Part shown: positions 55,691 through 64,000 of the stretch, in pieces
Position numbering within the stretch: position 1 is the first letter of the stretch
Layout: every line of letters starts with the position of its first letter
Assembly: GCA_030770535.1 (NCBI GenBank)
Contig: JASVEC010000027.1
Span: 62,001 to 126,000 of the forward strand
Source of the DNA: Batkoa obscura
Taxonomy: Eukaryota; Entomophthoromycota; Entomophthoromycetes; Entomophthorales; Batkoaceae
Direction of reading: 5' to 3'
Length of the DNA stretch: 64,000 bases
Position numbers and translations under genes: made by a program
Notes under the pieces: model-generated
The model's input: the letters and a program-made list of their open reading frames with translations, nothing else
The model's database searches: none
What the model was told of the DNA's origin: nothing

Positions 55691-57021
55691 AAAACCAACT
55701 TAGTTTACTAGATTTTTATGAAAAACAAAAGCATCTATCACAACTTCTTTAATCATTTTATAATGAGTTATTACCAAATGGTAATATTTTATATCTTTAT
55801 ATATCGTCTACTATTTCTATTAGTTTTATGAGCTAATGAATTTTTAAGTTGAAATGACTTTATCCGAAAAACACATATATATTTGTATAAAGCTGATAAG
55901 ATCAAAGCGAAAGCTTTTCAATATAAATTCTGGACTGGAAGCCAATATCATTATTTTTTAAAATTCAATAGCTAAGTCATTGTGGTTTATTAGTAAAATA
56001 GAAAATTCAATTTAATCTGAGGAAAAAGAATAATAGCATTAATTAAAAGCCTAGCTAAAACAAATTGTTTTTTCCAGTTTGAATTCGATTTAAAGTTGTA
56101 ATTTTTGGGTCAACCTGAGTTTGGGTTAAAGCTAAATAAGTCAACTTATAACAAAGCTATACAAACATGAGCAAGGTAATGAAATGGAAAAGCTTCTATT
56201 AATCTATTCTTTGGTATGTCTTTGCTTAATACTCAAACTAATCTAAGGTGTAAGAAAAAAGATAGGATTTTTTTAAAGATTTGTGTTAAAGACTCTCTTT
56301 TATAATATAATAAGACCTTGAAAGTAACCCAAATTCAAGTCAAAGTATTTCATATAGGAACGTCTTTTTGTGTAGTGCTATTTTATCCTTTTTTCTGCAG
56401 CATAAACTTTCGAAAAATTAATAACGATTGAAAAAGCATTCACATTCAACTTTTTATAACGCTTTTGCTAAGCTATTAAGCAATGGGGGTTTTTATATTT
56501 TACATTTTAGTATGACATAAAACCTATTATATTAAATTATAAATTATACAAAAGTACTAGTAATTCAATATTATATTAAATATATATTTAAATTTATTAT
56601 AAGCTTAATAAAATATGAGTTTGAAGAAATGGATTAATTTCAATTCAAGGTTTAACTACTCTCCAGTTTTAATTGATTGCAAAGTTCAAATTTGAGTGTA
56701 GATGCTAAGGAAATTCTCATTTTTTTGATAAAGTTGAAATTGGGAATAGAATAGTGGAGTTTTCAAACTAAATTGAGTTGTAGGTTTTAGTTGTTATTTT
56801 GATTATTTATAATTTTTATAAATATTTGTCCAGATTTTGATATTCGAAAAAAACTGTTTCTAGTTTCAAAATGCTTGGTAATATAGATTTGGATTAATCT
56901 TTATTATAAAATGATAATGTTGTGCTTTAAGCCTTATAAAAGAAGTATTTAGGGGAAGTTATAATCACCATTTGTTTTATTAAAATAATCTACATCATAC
57001 TGAAATTGTGTTTCAATTTAA
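55691..57021. other. 1.3-kb intergenic region
   Basis: AT-rich with no coding signal. I looked for the missing P450 N-terminus on the minus strand and found no convincing membrane anchor in frame. Confidence 0.45.
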
Positions 57022-58041
57022 ATGATTAAAAGTTCGAAACTCAGTATTTATCCCATCAAATTTTGTGTTGGTGAAGTAGATGAGACTGAAGTACAAAAAA
57101 GTAAGGATTAAACAAGTGCCTTTCTATGTGAGCGTATAATAACTATTACTTAAAATTATTGTAGACGGCGTTAGGCATGATAAGTTATATAACTTAATTA
57201 ATGAGAATAAAAATATTATATTAGTTATTAATTATCTAAAAGTAATCACACTATTTTAGACCCAAACATAACATAACATAAACATTGCATAGTGCAATAA
57301 TATGATAATAATATATTCTATATAGTGAATATGGTGAAGAGATTTATATAGATCTCTATGCATCTTTAAACATATATTTATATAAAATAAATAATGAAGC
57401 TAATAATTGGTTTTCAAAATACTTAGGGATGAAGGGGAGTTTAGTTATGAAAGGAGAAAAATCTTGTCTAATTAAATGTATTAACTTTGATAAACAGATA
57501 TATAAAATGTTTTTATTTGATAAAACACATTTTTATTATTAATATCATTATACTAATAGATTCGGATTGCTTTTTCTAACAAATGCCCAATATTGATGTT
57601 AAATGAAGAATATGTAAAGGATTTACAAAATAAATTGCATGAAGAAAACAAAGACGTAGATACAGATTATTATAATTTTCAACCAAACATAGTGATTAAG
57701 GGAGTTGATAAACCACATAAACAAGACAATTTTTAGTAGCATGTATTAGTAATAATATAAAATCATGTATTGATATTTCATGTGCCCATTGTCCTTATCT
57801 TAATGTTAACCTAGATACCGGTATTATGCATGAACAAGAACCTACCAAAATTATGTCCAAATATTGTCAAGGTTTTCAAAATAGTGGTAAATATAGATCT
57901 TTGTTTGGAGTTAGTATTATCCCTTTTCTTATGGCAAATAATATTGATTTAAATTTTGTTATATACTTTAGTTGTTTTTATATAATTAACCTTAAAATTG
58001 GACAAAACATTAGTATTGAGTCTTGTTCAAAAAAGAACTAG
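57022..58041 (+). pseudogene. MOSC (mARC-like) pseudogene
   Basis: Aligns with MOSC gene 1 from its ATG (LSIYPIKFCVGEVDETEV) to its end (NLKIGQNISIESCSKKN). Exon 3 is largely missing or unrecognisable; the exon 5 equivalent has an in-frame stop within the DDFLVA-like block (DNF* at ~57735). The molybdenum loop has changed from PCARCP to SCAHCP, losing the arginine. Introns 2-3 cannot be placed. The remaining 71-residue open frame (57826-58041) is only its 3' part. A relic of the same family as its neighbours, closest in sequence to gene 1. Confidence 0.8.
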
Positions 58042-58479
58042 TCTAAATTTTATATAAAATAAACTTTTGAAATTTCAAATAAATTATTACTAAACATTAG
58101 TAATCTTTATTTTTTAAGATGTTATATATGGAATACATTCGCTTTTTTTATTGATAAAAAATAAAAGTGTAAGATATAAATGAAACAGATAATTAAAGAA
58201 GAGAAAAACATCAATTTAAGTGATATAAAATACCGGTTTATTATGTAATTTATTAATAATATTTGGTATGATTTAATTAAAAATTTGTTAATAAACAACT
58301 TTAAAGTGATTTGGTGCTAAGGAAATAAACAAATATATATTATTAACTTTTTAAATAACGTCAAATAAATTGAATTTCATACTTTATGAACAAAATGAAA
58401 GATAACAAAATGCATTTATTCTCTAAAAGTATATATAAATAATAAAAAAGGACTAAAAACAAGATATCTTAAATTTAAA
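58042..58479. other. Intergenic region
   Basis: 440 bp of AT-rich DNA between the MOSC relic and MOSC gene 2; its right end resembles the promoter segment found before genes 3 and 4 (a short AAAGTATA/TATAAA stretch followed by AATTTAAAATGATAAC) but is otherwise diverged. Confidence 0.45.
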
Positions 58480-59616
58480 ATGATAACTATCACCAAACTA
58501 ATTATTTATCCCATCAAATCCTGTGCTGGTATTGAAGTAGAAGAAGCTAATTTAATAAAAAGTAACAATATATAAATAAAAATTAGAGTAAAACGTAATT
58601 CATTTTATAATTAGGTGGTTTACAATATGACCGTTTATTTACTATAGTTGATAATGAAGATAAAATTATTACTGCAAGAACACATCCAAAAGTAAATATT
58701 GTTAAGTATCAGTAATAAAATTAACTCAATATTGTTAGTTAGTTACTATCCATCCCTCCTTTATTAGAAAAGATAATAAACAATATCTTAAAGTAGTAAC
58801 ATTAGAAAATAAAGATAATGAGCTGTTGATTGACCTTGATGACTAGTAATTGATATAAAAATGATAAATGATATGTATTAAATGTATTAAAAGTGACCCA
58901 AAAGGTAGTGATGAAGTAAGTTTAGATTTGTGGGAAAGTAAAGGTATTCAAGGGTACAAATTGAATGAAAAAACAAACACTTGGTTTTCAACTTATTTAA
59001 ATGAACCTGTTTCTTTAGTTAGAAAAGGAAGTAAATCACGTCCAGTAATTGATTTTTATTTACAAAAATCAGGCTTATCAGATGTAAATAGTGAGGTAAC
59101 TATAAAACACTTAATTGAAAATTATTGATTTAATATATAACTTTCTAAGACTTCTTTTGTGGATTGTTTTCCATTATTAATTATAAGTGAAGAATCAGTT
59201 TTTAAATTAAAAGATCAGTTGCCTAAAGATAGCGGCATAAATGTAGATTATCGTAATTTCAGACCAAATATATTAATTAAAGGGGTAACTTCAGCAAATA
59301 AAGAAGATGAGTTCTCATTAATTAGTATTAATGATAATATCAAAATACATTGTGACATTCCATGTGAACGTTGTTCATTACCTAATGTCAATCCAGATAC
59401 TGGTATTAAACATTCATTAGAGCCTTCAAAGACATTATCAAAATATCGCAGAACTTTCAAAGATATTAATAAATATAAAAGCTTTTTTGGAATCAGTGGT
59501 ATTCCACTTTCTCATGGTAAATAATAATAATATTTAATATTTAATATTTAATACTTTACTTAGGCAATCTTAAAATTGGTCAAGATATTATTGTTGAATC
59601 TTGGTTATTAAAATAA
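58480..59616 (+). CDS. MOSC-domain (mARC-like) protein 2
   Basis: Six exons: 58480-58561, 58615-58691, 58739-58845, 58894-59095, 59150-59516, 59564-59616; 295 residues. MITITKLIIYPIKSCAGIEV, then GLQYDRLFTIVDNED, KGSKSRPVIDF, VDYRNFRPNILI, and the molybdenum loop PCERCSLPNVNPDTG (Glu in place of Ala between the cysteine and arginine). The final short exon encodes GNLKIGQDIIVESWLLK. Exon 1 and intron 1 differ from genes 3 and 4, but from base ~58618 on the sequence is identical to gene 3. The exon 4 boundary (TA|GTAATTG, then T) keeps frame and removes the stop that otherwise ends the exon 3 frame. The motif before SEES reads SFVDCFPLL. Confidence 0.87.
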
Positions 59617-60068
59617 TAATCAAATAGTTTTTAAAGTGTAGCTTTGAATTTTTAATAGGACTATTATTTATTAATAATCTCTATTTTATTTTTAAATATT
59701 ATCATATAAAAATATGTTCGCTTTTTTATTAATAATAAAATTAAAAGCAAGAATTATTAATAAAATTCAAGGAGAATTAAGGAGAGAAAAACACCACTTT
59801 AAATGATATAAAGTATAGGCATATTATATAATTTATCGATAGTACTTAATATACTTTAATTAAAATTTAAAATTTAATTAAGTTTAATAGTGTCTTAATT
59901 CCAATATAATATATCAATTGGAATTTATATAAAGTTTACAAAAATCACAAAACAACTCAAACTTCATATTTTAATATTAAATTTAGTGAATGACGAAATG
60001 TATTTATTCTTTTTTTGAAAAGTATAAAAGCTTAAAAAACATCTTAAAGTTTTATTCTTTAATTTAAA
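59617..60068. promoter_or_regulatory. Spacer and promoter of MOSC gene 3
   Basis: A 452-bp spacer, repeated base for base at 61207-61658 before MOSC gene 4. It carries inverted and direct AT-rich repeats (AATTCCAATATAATATATC, then AATTGGAATTTATAT) but no recognised element. Confidence 0.4.
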
Positions 60069-61206
60069 ATGATAACCATCTCTAAATTAATTATTTATCC
60101 CATCAAATCCTGTGCTGGTATTGAAGTAGAAGAAGCTAATTTAATAAAAAGTAATAAGAAACTAATTTAACTTTTATTTCATATTTATTTCGTCCTTTGT
60201 TTAGATGGTTTACAATATGACCGTTTATTTACTATAGTTGATAATGAAGATAAAATTATTACTGCAAGAACACATCCAAAAGTAAATATTGTTAAGTATC
60301 AGTAATAAAATTAACTCAATATTGTTAGTTAGTTACTATCCATCCCTCCTTTATTAGAAAAGATAATAAACAATATCTTAAAGTAGTAACATTAGAAAAT
60401 AAAGATAATGAGCTGTTGATTGACCTTGATGACTAGTAATTGATATAAAAATGATAAATGATATGTATTAAATGTATTAAAAGTGACCCAAAAGGTAGTG
60501 ATGAAGTAAGTTTAGATTTGTGGGAAAGTAAAGGTATTCAAGGGTACAAATTGAATGAAAAAACAAACACTTGGTTTTCAACTTATTTAAATGAACCTGT
60601 TTCTTTAGTTAGAAAAGGAAGTAAATCACGTCCAGTAATTGATTTTTATTTACAAAAATCAGGCTTATCAGATGTAAATAGTGAGGTAACTATAAAACAC
60701 TTAATTGAAAATTATTGATTTAATATATAACTTTCTAAGACTTCTTTTGTGGATTGTTTTCCATTATTAATTATAAGTGAAGAATCAGTTTTTAAATTAA
60801 AAGATCAGTTGCCTAAAGATAGCGGCATAAATGTAGATTATCGTAATTTCAGACCAAATATATTAATTAAAGGGGTAACTTCAGCAAATAAAGAAGATGA
60901 GTTCTCATTAATTAGTATTAATGATAATATCAAAATACATTGTGACATTCCATGTGAACGTTGTTCATTACCTAATGTCAATCCAGATACTGGTATTAAA
61001 CATTCATTAGAGCCTTCAAAGACATTATCAAAATATCGCAGAACTTTCAAAGATATTAATAAATATAAAAGCTTTTTTGGAATCAGTGGTATTCCACTTT
61101 CTCATGGTAAATAATAATAATATTTAATATTTAATATTTAATACTTTACTTAGGCAATCTTAAAATTGGTCAAGATATTATTGTTGAATCTTGGTTATTA
61201 AAATAA
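60069..61206 (+). CDS. MOSC-domain (mARC-like) protein 3
   Basis: Six exons: 60069-60150, 60205-60281, 60329-60435, 60484-60685, 60740-61106, 61154-61206; 295 residues. From exon 2 on identical in sequence to MOSC protein 2; the N-terminus differs by MITISKLII. The same loop PCERCSLPNVNPDTG and the SFVDCFPLL variant are present. Intron 1 (GTAATAAG...GTTTAG) is the version shared with gene 4. As for the family, a molybdenum-cofactor-dependent N-reductase is expected. Being a perfect copy, it is either a very recent duplicate or held identical by conversion. Confidence 0.87.
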
Positions 61207-61658
61207 TAATCAAATAGTTTTTAAAGTGTAGCTTTGAATTTTTAATAGGACTATTATTTATTAATAATCTCTATTTTATTTTTAAATATTATCATATAAA
61301 AATATGTTCGCTTTTTTATTAATAATAAAATTAAAAGCAAGAATTATTAATAAAATTCAAGGAGAATTAAGGAGAGAAAAACACCACTTTAAATGATATA
61401 AAGTATAGGCATATTATATAATTTATCGATAGTACTTAATATACTTTAATTAAAATTTAAAATTTAATTAAGTTTAATAGTGTCTTAATTCCAATATAAT
61501 ATATCAATTGGAATTTATATAAAGTTTACAAAAATCACAAAACAACTCAAACTTCATATTTTAATATTAAATTTAGTGAATGACGAAATGTATTTATTCT
61601 TTTTTTGAAAAGTATAAAAGCTTAAAAAACATCTTAAAGTTTTATTCTTTAATTTAAA
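61207..61658. promoter_or_regulatory. Spacer and promoter of MOSC gene 4
   Basis: An exact copy of the 452-bp spacer at 59617-60068. Confidence 0.4.
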
Positions 61659-62805
61659 ATGATAACCATCTCTAAATTAATTATTTATCCCATCAAATCC
61701 TGTGCTGGTATTGAAGTAGAAGAAGCTAATTTAATAAAAAGTAATAAGAAACTAATTTAACTTTTATTTCATATTTATTTCGTCCTTTGTTTAGATGGTT
61801 TACAATATGACCGTTTATTTACTATAGTTGATAATGAAGATAAAATTATTACTGCAAGAACACATCCAAAAGTAAATATTGTTAAGTATCAGTAATAAAA
61901 TTAACTCAATATTGTTAGTTAGTTACTATCCATCCCTCCTTTATTAGAAAAGATAATAAACAATATCTTAAAGTAGTAACATTAGAAAATAAAGATAATG
62001 AGCTGTTGATTGACCTTGATGACTAGTAATTGATATAAAAATGATAAATGATATGTATTAAATGTATTAAAAGTGACCCAAAAGGTAGTGATGAAGTAAG
62101 TTTAGATTTGTGGGAAAGTAAAGGTATTCAAGGGTACAAATTGAATGAAAAAACAAACACTTGGTTTTCAACTTATTTAAATGAACCTGTTTCTTTAGTT
62201 AGAAAAGGAAGTAAATCACGTCCAGTAATTGATTTTTATTTACAAAAATCAAACTTATCAGATGTAAATAGTGAGGTAAATTAGTAATAATAGTAGTACT
62301 TAATATTAATGTTAATACTTTATTTTCCAAGACTTCCTTTGCAGATGGTTTTCCATTATTAATTATAAGTGAAGAATCAGTTTTTGAACTAAAAGATCAG
62401 TTGCCTAAAGATAGCGGCATAAATGTAGATTATCGTAATTTCAGACCAAATATATTAATTAAAGGGGTAACTTCAGCAAATAAAGAAGATGAGTTCTCAT
62501 TAATTAGTATTAATGATAATATCAAAATACATTGTGACATTCCATGCGCACGTTGTTCATTACCTAATGTCAATCCAGATACTGGCATTAAACATTCATT
62601 AGAGCCTTCAAAGACATTATCAAAATATCGCAGAACTTTCAAAGATATTAATAAATATAAAAGCTTTTTTGGAATCAATGCTATTCCACTTTCTCATGGT
62701 AAATAATAATAATATTTAATATTTAATATTTGATATTTAATACTTTACTTAGGTAATCTTAAAATTGGTCAAACAATCCATGTTGACTCATTATTAATCA
62801 AATAA
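61659..62805 (+). CDS. MOSC-domain (mARC-like) protein 4
   Basis: Six exons: 61659-61740, 61795-61871, 61919-62025, 62074-62275, 62332-62698, 62753-62805; 295 residues. The 5' half is identical to gene 3; from 62251 on it diverges. It keeps the more typical family residues: SFADGFPLLIISEESV (genes 2 and 3 have SFVDCFPLL) and PCARCSLPNVNPDTG (genes 2 and 3 have PCERC), and FFGINAIPLSHG like gene 1. The C-terminus is GNLKIGQTIHVDSLLIK. This pattern suggests that gene 4 carries the ancestral 3' half, and that the amplified unit derived from a variant. It ends 19 bp before the stop of the convergent b561 gene. Confidence 0.9.
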
Positions 62806-62823
62806 ATATAATAAAAATAAAAT

Positions 62824-64000
62824 TTATTTTTGTATTAACAAATCTTTTGATTCAATTTGCTCTACAATTAAGGTATCTGGTGAACTAGCTTCCGAGTTAA
62901 TATTTAAAGGTATATTACTATGAGCCATATGGTCATTAGTATTATGTTTGTTAGATAACTTAATATAACCAAAGAACAATAAACCAATCAAAGTGATTAC
63001 AGATAACCAAATGGGTACCCAATAAACATCTGGGAAGATCTTTAAACCAAAGATAAAATTGATCATTGCTAAAGTGTAAGTAAAACGACCTAAATACCAA
63101 TGTAATTTATCATACCAGGGTATTTCACTACGATTATTATCATATAATTTATCAATAACAAAACCTAAAGTTAATTGTATAAAGAACAATAATGTAACTA
63201 AATAACCTAAAAACTAAAAAAAATAGATGTTAGTTTTACTTTCTTATTATAATTAAATTAAATCAACTTACTGAATGTGGATCATTAATAACAAATCCAG
63301 TATGCATATTCATTAATACAATAGCTAAAATTGAAAACAATAAAGTAAATGAAAAGCACATTATATGACAACGGAACCACCACACACCCAATTGACTTTT
63401 ATAAAATTTAGCAATTGCTATAGCTATTGGTGGTAATACAATCCAGGCAATAAACATAAAGAAACCATGTAATAAAATTAAAGTTGGCATTGAGTTGTCT
63501 TCTTCTTCTTCTTCTTCTTCTGAAAGATGAGTATGATCTAATTCTTCCCCTTCTTTTTCCAATTCAGAAGATAAGATAAGATCAAACGTTCCCTTCTCTT
63601 GTTTTGAATTATTGTTATCTTTTAGATTATATTTATACTCTAAAGTTAAAGGAGCTGCTTCTCTTTCAACTTTTCCTTCTAAATCTTGGGTTTGATTTGA
63701 TTGTAAATCATTTAATAATAATTGGTAATAGTAAGTATGATTTTTAAATAGTTGGATAACATTATCTAATCTTAATTTTTGAGAAGTTGGATTAGATTGT
63801 AAATAAATGGTATGATTTGTAGAAGGAGAGAGCTTAGGTTCAATAAACTACAAAAAGAAGGTGAGGTTAATATTTGTTATTTAATATTTAAGACAAAATT
63901 TTACTATCTTTTGAGTTTCAAGCTGACATTCGAAGTAACTAAAAGAAGAAGCATTATTAACATATTGTTGTACTATATAAATATTGATATCAACTTACCT
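62824..64000 (-). CDS. Cytochrome b561/ferric-reductase-type membrane protein, 5' end beyond the window
   Basis: Partial: exons 63999->64000 (two bases), 63905-63938, 63272-63847 and 62824-63213 are visible, all in frame. The visible N-terminal part (YFECQLETQKIFIEPKLS) looks like the end of a DOMON-type extracellular domain, followed by a Ser/Asn/Gln-rich linker and an acidic run (SEEEEEEED, coded by a CTT microsatellite). Then comes a six-helix b561 domain: LILLHGFFMFIAWIVLPPIA, WWFRCHIMCFSFTLLFSILA, HTGFVINDPHSFLGYLVTLL, KLHWYLGRFTYTLAMINFIFG and WVPIWLSVITLIGLLFFGYI. The histidines in LLHG, RCH, DPH and KLHW fit the two haem pairs. Such proteins carry electrons across the membrane, to ferric iron or ascorbate. 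The C-terminal tail is cytosolic. Confidence 0.85.

Larger units (their letters stand above)
58618..62250 (+). repeat. 1,590-bp tandem repeat array carrying MOSC genes
   Basis: Every feature recurs with a period of exactly 1,590 bp (for example the exon 4 ATG at 58868, 60458, 62048). Units are 58618-60207, 60208-61797 and a partial third, 61798-62250. I found no difference between the units by eye, in either exons, introns or spacers. The identity ends at 62251, where the third copy reads AAACTTATC instead of GGCTTATC. The unit contains most of one MOSC gene, its spacer and the first exon of the next. Confidence 0.9.

Overview
The window is nuclear DNA of a very AT-rich, intron-rich fungus. 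Fungal markers are a myosin-motor (class V type) chitin synthase, fungal-specific transcription-factor (MHR) proteins, three TOK-type two-pore potassium channels, a Git3/cAMP-receptor-like 7TM receptor and a copper-only GPI-anchored superoxide dismutase. Introns are mostly 43-65 nt with GTAAGT-like donors and CTAAT/CTTAC branch sites. An early-diverging filamentous lineage such as Entomophthoromycotina (Conidiobolus-like) would fit, but that placement is inference from composition and gene content, not from a search.

Layout. 0-6 kb: an F-box/LRR-like gene and two paralogous MHR proteins without a zinc cluster, arranged tail to tail with overlapping coding ends. 6-12 kb: an HSDL2-like dehydrogenase (copy 1), an unrecognised probable mitochondrial protein, FIS1, and a tiny spliced secreted peptide missed by single-ORF scans. 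12-18 kb: the 1,898-residue chitin synthase. 18-25 kb: a gene-poor stretch holding the inverted second dehydrogenase copy, most members of a ~95-bp MITE-like family and two fold-back elements. 25-30 kb: a tail-anchored protein, a class 3 lipase with a nonapeptide-repeat leader, a small ORF and a 484-residue multi-pass membrane protein assembled here from seven exons. 31-39 kb: eIF3b with an overlapping uORF, an 868-residue coiled-coil/low-complexity protein (ten exons) and ribosomal protein uL22. 40-52 kb: the Cu-only SOD, then three five-exon TOK channels on the minus strand with the 7TM receptor between the second and third. 52-63 kb: a cluster of MOSC (mARC-like) genes, one diverged intact copy, one relic and three in an exact 1,590-bp tandem array, with a decayed P450 in between. 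Right edge: the 3' part of a cytochrome b561-type gene.

The strongest themes are recent local duplication and homogenisation: the dehydrogenase pair with identical exon lengths, TOK copies sharing a 235-bp identical tract that includes an intron, and the MOSC array with perfect repeats. Several genes point to the cell surface and membrane signalling (channels, receptor, SOD, lipase, b561, chitin synthase), but no operon-like co-regulation can be read from the sequence. I saw no CRISPR array, tRNA, rRNA, or virus-like element. Exon coordinates were derived by hand from splice signals and paralogue comparison, so individual junctions may be off.
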